Part shown: in pieces, positions 54,404 to 64,000 of the stretch
How positions within the stretch are numbered: position 1 is the first letter of the stretch
Layout: each line of letters starts with the position of its first letter
Source of the DNA: Conchocele bisecta
Taxonomy: Eukaryota; Mollusca; Bivalvia; Lucinida; Thyasiridae
Assembly (NCBI GenBank): GCA_029237695.1
Contig: CM055280.1
Location: 28,834,560-28,898,559, forward strand
Direction: 5' to 3'
Length of the DNA: 64,000 nt
The notes under the pieces: model-generated
The model's input: the letters and a program-made list of their open reading frames with translations, nothing else
Database searches by the model: none
What the model was told of the DNA's origin: nothing
Made by a program: the position numbers and the translations under genes

Positions 54404-54596
54404 TGGCCAGACTGCAATTCACGTCTCCAACGTAGCCATTTGTGGAATCGCAGCCGCACTTGTCAGTGACGCATACCTCATTGTCTGCCACGATACAGAG
54501 TGTTTCGTTTGATGATGAGCAATCGGCGCCAACAGCCGCTTCTGTAATGAATAGGAGAAATAATGTGGACACAGGACCACAGCATTCCAGCAGCAT
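54404..54596 (-). CDS. Sushi gene, exon 1: signal peptide and Cys-rich module
   Basis: An ATG at 54596 opens MLLECCGPVSTLFLLFITEA, a plausible signal peptide with a hydrophobic core VSTLFLLFI, probably cut near AVGA before DCSSS. The mature part has six cysteines (DC, LC, VC, KCGC, NC) in about 36 residues, a spacing like EB or short EGF modules. The donor is A/GTGAGT and the exon ends in phase 1, matching the sushi exon downstream. An alternative reading treats TTCTCCTATTCATTACAG (AG at 54543-54542) as an acceptor, which would make this an internal exon of 138 bases, also phase 1. The four recognised exons sum to 618 bases (205 residues plus stop). Other exons may be missing. Confidence 0.65.
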
Positions 54597-54699
54597 ATTT
54601 CACCAGAATTGCTAAGTATACTTATCTAACTAAGGTTACTGTGACGGAGTAATTATTTATTATTACTGAACATAATTATTTCATTTTAAAGGATACCTG

Positions 54700-54925
54700 T
54701 TTACACTTCCGCCTGCGCTAATCTTGCCAATATTGTTTAATTCAAAATACTGGAACGTTGTGCTTTAAATCATGCAGATTGATTGGCTGAGCGTAAGCTG
54801 TAGCACATCTCAGGCTCAGCCAAGAAAAATGCTTGATTGTAGGATGACATTGCCAATAGATGTTCAGAAACGTTGACATCTCTTTGGGCAAAATTACTCA
54901 GGCGGTTGAGTATCTACACGTAAGA
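54700..54925. mobile_element. MITE family C copy
   Basis: TTCCGCCTGCGCTAATCTTG at the left; GGCAAAATTACTCAGGCGGT at the right; GATTGGCTGAGCGTAAGCTG and TAGCACATCTCAGGCTCAGC inside. Upstream of the sushi gene's first exon. Confidence 0.7.
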
Positions 54926-55034
54926 CACCTTTAAATGAGTAATTATTTAGTTTTATTGAAATGCATTATTCCATATAATACTTTATATATTACATCACCA
55001 CAACCATTGTTTTGATCAGAAAATATTTTAAAAC

Positions 55035-55315
55035 ATTAAATAACATCTGGGCAAGATTAACGAAGGCGGTTGAGTGGATACATGCAAGAATTATTAATTT
55101 TTACTGAAATGCATTATTTCATATAGAAGAACTGTTGCAAGCGCCTGTAATATCAATTCACAATCAAGAAGTTTGCCTGACCGAGCATGAACTGTGCTAC
55201 AGCTCAGGTTCAGCCAATCAATCTTCATGATTTCAAGCACAATGTTCAAGTATTTGTAAATAAAATAATCGACAAATATTGGCAAGATTAGCTCAGTCGG
55301 CGGTGTAGATAACTC
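55035..55315. mobile_element. MITE family C pieces
   Basis: GGGCAAGATTAACGAAGGCG at 55050 and TTGGCAAGATTAGCTCAGTC at 55278, with CAGCTCAGGTTCAGCCAATC between them. The 144-codon minus frame at 55094-55528 overlaps this and is not supported as a gene. Confidence 0.55.
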
Positions 55316-56200
55316 GTCCGGAGATGTTATATTACAGTAGCGTTTGAGCATTCTTCCCGAGGCTACACATGACGGTTTGGTTTGACCAACGTTTAGCCTA
55401 CGCATGCGCATTCTTGTCGATAACCCAGGTGGTGTAGTTTCAGTGCTGTTCCCCGTTTTTATCTTCACTGCACATGCGCAGTAATATAAACACGGTATAA
55501 CGGTTTCAATGAAAACGTTTAAAACCAATTGTCATAGTTTATTTTAACAGTTTTGTTGCAATGAGCATGCGCATGATTTTTAGAGGAAATGCTACGTCTT
55601 GAGAAAACCACACTTTCATTGGAGAAGAAAAATATTTTCGATGTTTGTAACCGTGAATACAAGGACTTGATTGGTCAATACGAATACAGGCAACATGCGC
55701 TAGGGCCATGTTTGGTCCACGTTTAGACCTCGATCACTTCTCGTTTCCAATGGGAGCACAAACGAAACTTTTTTGCAGTAAATGTGCGGTTTAGAAGTTC
55801 AACGGCAATCTAACTACAGTTAACTAGACACCACATTTTGCATCACATGGTAACGTCGCGGTCTCAGGACTCCGCACCCCTCACCCCTGCCCCTAGGTAT
55901 GTATTAGAATAATCGACAACAGATGACCAAACCAGATCAAAATGGCATAAGTATGTCAATTCTATCAATACAATGACGGTCGTTACAAGATCATTTGACG
56001 ACAAATTATTTACAACTCGGCATCATTCCACCAAGGATGTCCCGCATCAAACACAGGTCGCGCGACTTACAAATTGTTTCGGTGACAACTTTTATTCTGG
56101 CTCAGAGAATCCATCTTTTACCGAAATCAACATACATTTAGCGAGCAGCGGTATGACTTAGGGAGCAGACAGATTTGCCAAGGGAGACAATGAATTTCCG
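55316..56200. other. Upstream region of the sushi gene, no exon recognised
   Basis: On the minus strand this lies 5' of exon 1, so it may hold the promoter or a first non-coding exon, but no TATA box or initiator can be defended. GCATGCGCA words recur at 55402, 55472 and 55564, a typical NRF-1-like motif (inference). Confidence 0.3.
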
Positions 56201-56208
56201 GTTATTGG

Positions 56209-56343
56209 TAAACATGGAAAGCAGTAACAATTTGAGCTTTAAATTCATATTTATTGCTGCTAACTTTAAATATGCAAAATATAAACAGCAAAGGAGAAGA
56301 AAATATGTATTAAGACGCAAAATGTTACTGCTTTCCATGTTTA
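56209..56343. mobile_element. Inverted-repeat element, 21-base perfect arms
   Basis: TAAACATGGAAAGCAGTAAC plus A at the left is exactly mirrored at the right, with 93 bases between. Confidence 0.7.
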
Positions 56344-56380
56344 CTACAGGAATTGCATAAAGGACGAGAAGCCCTGTGCT

Positions 56381-56785
56381 TGTTCCAGCAAATTACAAGT
56401 GCCCGCTATAGAGATATACTCATTTAATAATATTTATTTCACTGATAGTGACGCGCGGTGGTATCAGACTATTTTCATATGCAAATGAGGCATGCTATTT
56501 TGTAATTATTTATACTAATTAAATGCGTCACCTGAAAAAATAATATTTTCGACAGATATAAAGTATTATTATTGTACACCAGAAGATAAATACAGAGAAT
56601 AAATAGTAATGTCCGTTAACATTTTAAGGAAACACGGTTGTCGCCCCTGATATCAGCATGGACATTTACATCTAAAATAAAATGTGTAATTATGCCACTC
56701 AATATGTGGGGTAATGGTGAATGAGTGTTTAGTTTGCCAGAAAATGTCTCAGGTGATGTCTCTGATATAAAGAACATGTTGATGG
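56381..56785. mobile_element. MITE family B, both ends truncated
   Basis: The core is present (AGTGCCCGCTATAGAGATAT, GACGCGCGGTGGTATCAGAC, CACGGTTGTCGCCCCTGATA, CTGATATAAAGAACATG), but neither terminal AGGTACATGCCC survives. The 119-codon minus frame at 56616-56975 is a by-product. Confidence 0.7.
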
Positions 56786-56879
56786 GTGCTATAGGAGGCC
56801 TCAAATTATAGGTTACCATGCCTGCATAGATTCTCCTATATTTGACGCACATTTTTTGAGCCTGAATTATAAATGCAAC

Positions 56880-57005
56880 ATTTATCAAAATTCGGAAATA
56901 TAAACCAGACCGACGAGCATCGGCCTGCTTCTTTACTGGGCTATATATCCCGGGTATGGAAGGTGTTCGAGCCAATTCCCACCCTTAAATATGAGCCGAA
57001 TCGAA
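56880..57005 (-). mobile_element. tRNA-derived SINE fragment
   Basis: The minus strand reads GGGTGGGAATTGGCTCGAAC, ACCTTCCATACCCGGGATAT; related to 18990-19100 and 44350-44440. Confidence 0.4.
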
Positions 57006-57027
57006 TACATTACACAGCTGAATGTAA

Positions 57028-57847
57028 AATGTATGGAGCGACATAACAATCTGTCCACCACTTTAGTGAAAATGTAAACCCTAATAATAGTAGGAGAAAA
57101 TGTGACATTTCACCTAAGCCAAGCAGATGTGCGATATCTCATGAAAACTGGGTACAAAATGTACGTCGACAGTTCATGATATGTGCATGATATGCTCAGG
57201 CTCAGTCAATGAAGCTGCTTCATTTGAATCATCACACTATACAGGTGTATGTATGCATTTTGAAATAAAAACAGACATATATTGGCAATATTAGCGCCGG
57301 CAATATTGCAGGTTGGAAAAGTGGCGGCCAGATGTCAAGCCCAATGGGTAGTGATAAACAAAAATGCGTCCATATTCCACGTCAACACACGTACACATGA
57401 AATACTCGCAGCACATGCATACCAGAGCTTAAACGTACAACGCCAATCTTATATGTAAGTAAACATTGCAAACAAATGTTTTTTGTCATAATTATTACTT
57501 TTAAGCACAATTAGGAAGTAGCCTTCTTTGTCATCTTTAAAAGTCGGCCAAAAGTAAACAATTTCCCTATTGGATATTAACGTGGGGAAAATGAGATTGG
57601 AAGAGTGGTAATGTCTCGAAAAACAAAAGATTTTTTAAAGTCATTCCACTAACTCCGAAATCAGGAAAATATTGGTCATACATGTAGGAGTTTCTTTTTG
57701 CAGAAACAGCAATGACATTTCTCACATGTAACATTTGTGAATGATAGGGAAAGCATATACTTATGTTTGTAATAGTACAAATATGTGACCGAATTAATTA
57801 AAAAAACAAATAGACTTATTTAAATGTTCCTTAACAATCAATTGCAA
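57028..57847 (+). repeat. Segmental duplication, copy 2, cut by gap
   Basis: Pairs with 45325-46147. The alignment runs to the last base before the N gap (AATCAATTGCAA), so the true end is hidden. Copy 2 has an empty site (CATGATATGTGCATGATATG) where copy 1 has the 78-base palindrome. Confidence 0.75.
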
Positions 57848-58347
57848 NNNNNNNNNNNNNNNNNNNNNNNNNNNNNNNNNNNNNNNNNNNNNNNNNNNNN
57901 NNNNNNNNNNNNNNNNNNNNNNNNNNNNNNNNNNNNNNNNNNNNNNNNNNNNNNNNNNNNNNNNNNNNNNNNNNNNNNNNNNNNNNNNNNNNNNNNNNNN
58001 NNNNNNNNNNNNNNNNNNNNNNNNNNNNNNNNNNNNNNNNNNNNNNNNNNNNNNNNNNNNNNNNNNNNNNNNNNNNNNNNNNNNNNNNNNNNNNNNNNNN
58101 NNNNNNNNNNNNNNNNNNNNNNNNNNNNNNNNNNNNNNNNNNNNNNNNNNNNNNNNNNNNNNNNNNNNNNNNNNNNNNNNNNNNNNNNNNNNNNNNNNNN
58201 NNNNNNNNNNNNNNNNNNNNNNNNNNNNNNNNNNNNNNNNNNNNNNNNNNNNNNNNNNNNNNNNNNNNNNNNNNNNNNNNNNNNNNNNNNNNNNNNNNNN
58301 NNNNNNNNNNNNNNNNNNNNNNNNNNNNNNNNNNNNNNNNNNNNNNN
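57848..58347. other. Assembly gap, 500 N
   Basis: Exactly 500 unknown bases; frames across it are artefacts. Confidence 0.98.
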
Positions 58348-60596
58348 GAAAATAAAACATTTTGCATGGTAGCTCGTGGTTTCCAAGAAAACAGGCGCGC
58401 AATTACGGGTGTTCTCTTCACGGTGTATTATTTGTAAGGAGTTGATTACGGGTTTTCTCTCACAGCGAAACCCGTGCAAACAATTGTCAAGTGTGTAATA
58501 AAAGGTATTATTATATGACTAAGTATTTCAGTCATTCTCATTGGCCGAAACACGGCCAAGTGATTATCTACAAATTTAATATAGATCTCTGAACGCTTTG
58601 TTTACACGAATAAGCACTCTCGATCCGCGAGACCGGTCTGAGATATGTTTATTCATGTACACAAACATATTGTTCATCTCCTTAGAGCGCATGCGTAAAT
58701 CTGACACATGTAATTGATATTGTTTACACGCTTAGTGACTTTTCCTGATGTTGTGAATATTCGTGGTATGGGTCATATAATACAACACTTATAGTATGTT
58801 GCGTCGGTGTACATGAGATATACGGACCTTCGAAAATAAAAAGTGATGTTCGAAGGCGGAGGTGAACATCACTTTTCTCATAATCGTGCAAGAATAGCGT
58901 TACATTAAGAAGCATGCATACATTTGTAATTAATCAGTCATGTGAAATATATTAATAACGCCATATGGTATAATGCTTGGTCAATATGGCTGACCGTTGA
59001 ATGTACTTATTCTTGGACTTATTATCCACGATTATCCAGTTGACAGAACTGTATATGCGATACTGTATTCTATGGAAGATTTAAAGAGAACTGTGTTACA
59101 TAGTGTACGAACTGTAGTTATTTAGTCTACACATGCATTTGTTTTCGAAGACACGAACATAATATAATAGTAAGTGATACAACTGCAAATTATATTTGAA
59201 GTTATGTCTCTCATACTGATACATTTTGAATCATCCAAATTACGGTTATATTATATTTAAATATGTGAGCTATGAAATGAAACCACAGGAAACGTGTATG
59301 CAATGTTGAAGCTTGGTGATGCTATGTTTCGATGAGTGAGTAATTATTTTTATCTCTGCTTTAGTTATAGTCTATATGCTATTTTGTATTATAACAGAAA
59401 TTAATTTTTAAATGCAGCATTGAAACATCAGTTGTATGTCTAACAACAGAAGTGCATGTCAATAATGTCGAGGCACGTGCATACAGGTCGGACAGCATAC
59501 ATTGGATGAATCATTCTTACATATGACGGTGACACACTGCAACAGTTCCGTGGGAACTGAATATACATCCAAAAACGGTAAAATGTATTCGCACAATATC
59601 AATTTCTATACATGTTATATTGGTGATAAATACTAAAATGTAAATGTGTGACATCTATGGTGGTCATTTTAAGATGTCCAAGTAGCAGTACTCATAATAT
59701 ACCTATTAAATTATTTCTTTAAGGAATAGAAGAGTGTCCATGAGAGATATAACCAAGTGACTATCAATACATGTGTTCAGCATGCTTCTTTGCAAACCGT
59801 AGGCATCCATTGAATTCTGTCGGTCATCGTAGAAACTATTATTTCACCACAACACACATACATATGGGCCGCGCTCTGTGAAAACCAGCCTTAATGACAA
59901 CGTCATGAAAGGCTGAAAATGACGTCGCAAAGTTACGCATAAATTTACCAACGTCACGTCGGATTTTGACACTGGAATTGTTGCGCCATTGCAATAAGTT
60001 GTCCTATTTATAGCCGTACGCTTTACGGCTCACACTTTTAATGTTGGATATGCGTGGCAGAATTGTACAGTTGTTTTCACAGTGGTTCAGATAGTTGTCT
60101 TTTTTTCTTCGGTTTCCTTCAAGGAAATACGTAGTAATTTTGTCGATTATTTTTATACAAATGGGCATATTGCATTTATGATTTTTATAATATATTATAT
60201 GGACGACTTGTGAAATTACATTTGAAACTAATAACCATACGACCGGTATTTTTAGATAACACATAACAATATCAGTATTATGTAATCATAATGCTAATAT
60301 TTCTTTTAAACTTTATTTATATATGTATGTAACAATTACAAACAAACGCGAGAACAATTGTAGTCGGCGTAGATGGAGGCGTCTGCATGTTTCTTAATTG
60401 TGTTGAAACCGGAATACTCACAGAAAACAAACTTATCCTGTCTGGCGACCACAATCAGCTGTACATGTACTTACAACTTTGAGATTGACCCCGGGGCGCG
60501 CGTGTGTGCGCTATTTACTAATTATACTATACGGTCCCGTTCAGATTATAGCGGGGTCGGTATTTTCGGCCGTCTAAGACGGAACCGTACACGCGG
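58348..60596. other. Intergenic, no gene recognised
   Basis: No exon is supported. A short imperfect hairpin at 58838-58878 pairs AAAAGTGATGTTC with GAACATCACTTTT. A repeat start TGGGCCGCGCTCTGTGAAAA, which I associate with bivalve genomes, is at 59866. Confidence 0.4.
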
Positions 60597-60766
60597 CAGG
60601 CCCGTAGCCATACCTGTTTGAAGGGGGGGGGGGGTCGTTTCGAAGGCCCAAGAGGCCTGAGGTATCTAGGGGGGTCTAAAAAAGTGGACCTCGAAACTGG
60701 GCGGGGGGGGGGGGGGTCGTCCGTCCGTCCGACCCCCCCCCCCCCCACCCCTGGCTACGGGCCTGC
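60597..60766. mobile_element. G/C-run element with GCAGGCCCGTAGCCA ends
   Basis: GCAGGCCCGTAGCCATACCT with G runs at the left and CCCCTGGCTACGGGCCTGC at the right are inverted. Same style as 52662-52901 but with different ends. Confidence 0.7.
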
Positions 60767-61422
60767 GCGGTACACAGCCAGTTCCGGTTTTGGGATTTAT
60801 TTATAGATTACACTGCATTACGCATTTTGATGAGTAACGCTAACCTTCATAATTTGAACATGACAACCGATTTTCGAAATATGTAGACACACTCGGTTAA
60901 CACTGCATTCATGTATTCATGACTTAATTATGTGTCTACGTATATCTACATATTGCATGGTCATATTTATGAAAAGGTCTTGGTTTACAGATGTCGTTCT
61001 ATGGAAAACAATTTAATTCGTAATGGCAATACTTTCTGCACTGTTTGTCGCAATTTGAAACTCACGGGGAAATGAACATGCGCAATATAAGATATCAACT
61101 TACTTTTAAACGTGTTTACTGATGGGGGCGGTTAGTGCCGACGGCCGGTCGGACCCGGCCCCGCTCTACGTGAATGTGTGCCCGCAACCGTTACTTTTAT
61201 TAAAGAAAATATAAACAGTTGACTCATTAACTGTGACACGTATTCTGATAAAAGTTTGCCACGGAATAGAACTGGGCCTAGGTCTTAATTCATTTGATTT
61301 ACTAGTTCACCGTCGAATGTTTCGAAAATCAATATAAAATAAAATTGGGAAATTGTCAGAAAAATAATTACGCGGCTCCTGACATATCGCATCATGTTGA
61401 CACTGGGCCAAACATGTTTTTA
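60767..61422. other. Intergenic, no gene recognised
   Basis: Only a short GC-rich island at 61125-61180 (GGCCGGTCGGACCCGGCCCC). Nothing else. Confidence 0.35.
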
Positions 61423-61450
61423 TTAGCCGATCTATTTATAGATCGGCTAA
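61423..61450. repeat. 28-base palindrome, copy 2
   Basis: TTAGCCGATCTAT, TT, then the mirror; compare 5760-5787. Confidence 0.7.
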
Positions 61451-62359
61451 TATATTGGTCCTCCATCGAATTCTGAAAAAGTTTGTAGCAACCCTTTTCT
61501 CCGCTATTCGGTAATCTACGAACGCGAATTTTGCTGTATCACTTCCAAATTGCATCAACCGATAAAGTTTGCATTTTTGGCAATTATCTCCGTTTAAAAC
61601 TTTAAATATAGCCAAATAACACAATTTTGAATACGTAATGAGCTGAACGCCGGAAGAGATTGAACCCGGAAGTTGTTGATGTTGAAGTCCATAGTTGGCT
61701 CTAATGGCCATATACGCCAACATACGCCGATTATTGGGCTAATTTAAAGCTTTTATTTATTAAACAGAACAAGTTTCAGCCACGTATAATCGCGTAAAAT
61801 GTGTTTATTCGGCTAATTTATAATCGACCTCTGCTCAAAATCTCCTCCGACAGCAACCCCAGCATCTCGGGTTTATCCCATTGGATCGTGTATGCGCATC
61901 ATTTGACGCTAGTTAATATTCACAAAATTTTCCACCAATCAAAACGAAGAATTGCCCTTCATAGCCAACTTTGATTTGTTTACGTGTCATGCAGGGATGG
62001 CAGGGATGCATCCAGCACGCGCGATTGCGGCAATCCCCCTTAATTATTGTCAATGCCGCAAATTATTGATTGTCTTGCGCCCGACATCGCGCAAAAAATC
62101 ACGTATGGGCCCCTTTTTAAATGACCAGTGCGCACATTAAAAAAACGTAATTGACTATTTAAACGCGCTGCGTATTTAAATCATTGAAAGGCGTGCAGTC
62201 CAATCGAGTTTGTGCGGCCGTTGAACGTAAGCTTCGAGTCGATTTATACCATTTAAATCGATAAACAAGGGATACACAAGTGACAACGTTAACCTGTTAT
62301 GCTCCATTAAGAAGTAATAAGCTTATGGCAAATCATATTACTTTGGGGCCGAGCTACTA
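61451..62359. other. Intergenic, CpG-richer stretch without a gene
   Basis: 61940-62250 is richer in CpG and holds homeobox-like words (CCCTTAATTATTGTC) and ATTTAAACGCGCTGCGTATT. It could be regulatory, but no transcript can be tied to it. Confidence 0.3.
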
Positions 62360-62520
62360 AAATGACTGGTGTGGCATGGAAATATTGAGTTCTGATTTTG
62401 GGAATTTTCCTCATCGTGGACCTATTTAATGCGGGATAGTACAACCCGTTAGCCCGGCCTTAAATGACCTTCGCTGTTGATAGGCCGTTAAACACCAATA
62501 CTCACTCGCTCATTCATCCC
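62360..62520 (+). mobile_element. SINE-like element, 3' half
   Basis: ACTGGTGTGGCATGGAAATA, GTTCTGATTTTGGGAATTTT, GTTAGCCCGGCCTTAAATGA and tail AGGCCGTTAAACACCAATAC. Confidence 0.6.
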
Positions 62521-62671
62521 CCCCCCGAGACTCAGTAACTACTAAAATGCGGACATATATTGAACCCTGATTTGATCGGCTAATAACATCATGCTCTGCA
62601 TGACTTTTCATATTATTTAGTATTTCGTGGTTTGGTATTGTGTCACAGGCATATTTAATGGAAACATAATC

Positions 62672-62860
62672 ATAACTTCGTACGACTAAACTGTTCGTAA
62701 GTGCAAATCTAGGATCGGCTGGAATTTTCATAGGCTGCTCAATAAATGTAAATCAAATAATTGTTTACAGGAAAATGTTGTTAATGTGGAATTTACAGAC
62801 AATCTTAATTTTGTACTTACGAACATTTTAGTCTTACGAAGTTTAGTGAAACGGGTCCCA
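62672..62860. mobile_element. MITE family D, copy 3
   Basis: ACTTCGTACGACTAAACTGT at the left (outer bases lost) and CGAAGTTTAGTGAAACGGGT then CCC at the right. Confidence 0.7.
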
Positions 62861-63254
62861 GGGACGTAGCCTACTGATTTGCATTTGTATCTGCAACCAC
62901 TTGCATGTACCTTCTAATGTCACGTACTTTTTAGCGACTTTCAAAAATATCACATTACATCAGCAGTACGATTGCCGTTTGATGACTGTTAAATATTATT
63001 TTAATTGACCACTTGTAAATATGGCTATGTGAATGTATGGCATATATTTTACTAGTATTTTTGCAATCAGTGCAGACCCTGATCAGGCTGCGCAGATGCA
63101 CAGGTCTCCAACATTTACAAATGTAAGAAATCCTACTTTAGATCGTTGTTAATTTACTTACTACTAAACATTGGATGTCTGCGTTCTTTATTTTCTTTTT
63201 TTATCAAAGGGACGTTCTAGTAGGAGGCGTGTAAATAATATAAAGCAAATTCCA
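62861..63254. other. Intergenic, with MITE family A fragment
   Basis: AATCAGTGCAGACCCTGATC then AGGCTGCGCAGATGCACAGG at 63065-63105 is an internal piece of family A. Otherwise nothing. Confidence 0.4.
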
Positions 63255-63525
63255 GGAGCGGATCCAGGATTTCAGGTTAGGGGGGGGGCGGGACTTCTTA
63301 ATTGAAACAGTTTTACTATATTTTCGAACTAGCACCGTTTGTTCGTCGACCAAGCGGAGCTCGGGAGACTGCTAGGTGGGTCCGGCGGTATGCCCTCCTG
63401 AATATTTTTGATGTTTACTCCCCATTTTGCTGCGTTATAACGCATTTTAGAGCAAACACATCTTTACTCGCCAAACTTTTAGGGAGACGCACCGGGTTGT
63501 CCCCTACATGAATCCGCCCTGGAAT
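63255..63525. mobile_element. G/C-run element with CCAGGAGCGGATCCAGG end
   Basis: CCAGGAGCGGATCCAGGATT then a G run at the left; ACATGAATCCGCCCTGGAA at the right. The 69-codon frame at 63302-63511 is internal to it. Confidence 0.55.
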
Positions 63526-64000
63526 ACACAACTTCTATATTTTCAGATTCAACGCGTCTAAATTCAAACGAGACGCTTCAAACAAATGTCGCAATTTTGT
63601 GGTCGGTAAAAATTTAGTGTGTAAATAACTGACTTGATTATATAGTGTGCAGACATGACTTCAAAATACATATACATACGCCACGGTGCTTTTTAGCATG
63701 AACTTTGGTTGGTCACTCAATTTCTTTGTTTACAAAGCTTAAGGCGTTGAATGTACTTTTTCTGAAACGCAACACAATTAAATTGAAAATTTCGTTTACA
63801 AATTAATTATTCCCGACGAGAGGATACAGTGCACCAGTAAGATTATGCTTACTGCCGGTATTTTTATCAGAACATTTTATAACAATTATAAAATCATGTA
63901 TGTCACATCGACATATGTTCCCGACATTGACAGGTTTATGTACATGTATATATATTTGTTTTCAAATGGTAAACCCATTATCAAAAATTCAAACCGACAC
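63526..64000. other. Intergenic, no gene recognised
   Basis: AT-rich; nothing recognised before the window ends. Confidence 0.35.

Noticed and set aside
55094..55528. 144-codon minus frame as first exon of the sushi gene
   Set aside because: It overlaps family C MITE sequence, has no signal peptide and no donor in the needed phase was found.
56616..56975. 119-codon minus frame as a gene
   Set aside because: It overlaps a family B MITE and a SINE fragment; the same frame exists as a by-product in other family B copies (e.g. 43259-43456).
57794..58479. Open frames of 182-213 codons around 58 kb
   Set aside because: They are created by the second 500-N gap.

Overview
The window looks like gene-poor, AT-rich, repeat-dense nuclear DNA of a bivalve mollusc. 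This is an inference: exons are short and GT-AG bounded, there are no operons, ribosome-binding sites or long open frames, and several repeat families (TGGCTGTGACTGGAGAAATG elements, GACGGACGGACG elements, SINE-like 3' ends ending in GTTAAACACCAATAAATA) resemble ones I associate with bivalve genomes. Two runs of exactly 500 N (23214-23713 and 57848-58347) are scaffold gaps. Nearly all open frames longer than 60 codons are chance frames.

Four regions carry real coding signal. (1) At 48.5-54.6 kb on the minus strand, four exons with matching phase-1 boundaries give a small putative type I membrane protein: signal peptide, cysteine-rich EB/EGF-like module, two sushi (CCP) modules, and a transmembrane helix with almost no cytoplasmic tail. 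(2) A single internal exon at 15.9-16.2 kb, minus strand, resembles the N-terminal region of invertebrate SWIM/YqaJ-type proteins. (3) At 3.1-5.25 kb, plus strand, lies a frame-broken Arg/Ser-rich reading frame that runs into a Gag-like motif. (4) At 25.1-31.2 kb, minus strand, lie pieces of a broken LTR-retrotransposon Gag, split by later repeat insertions. A short RNase H remnant of a non-LTR element lies at 49.7 kb. No polymerase, integrase or LTR was recognised near either Gag.

The rest is mobile and repetitive DNA. From left to right: SINE-like and MITE copies (0-15 kb); a pair of inverted 0.8 kb repeat blocks at 16.6-20.4 kb; a tandem array at 22-23.9 kb; a large complex array at 27.4-30.6 kb; arrays of palindromic 20-mers at 34.7-35.4 and 44 kb; and, from 34 kb on, a dense cluster of at least eight MITE families, some inside or beside introns of the sushi gene. 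A segment at 45.3-46.1 kb is duplicated at 57.0-57.8 kb, and a small palindrome is present in only one of the two copies.

No RNA gene, CRISPR array or complete autonomous transposon could be supported. I did not find a convincing new multi-gene system. The best leads are the sushi membrane-protein gene with its unusual cysteine pattern, the SR-rich Gag-like relic, and the families of perfect palindromes.
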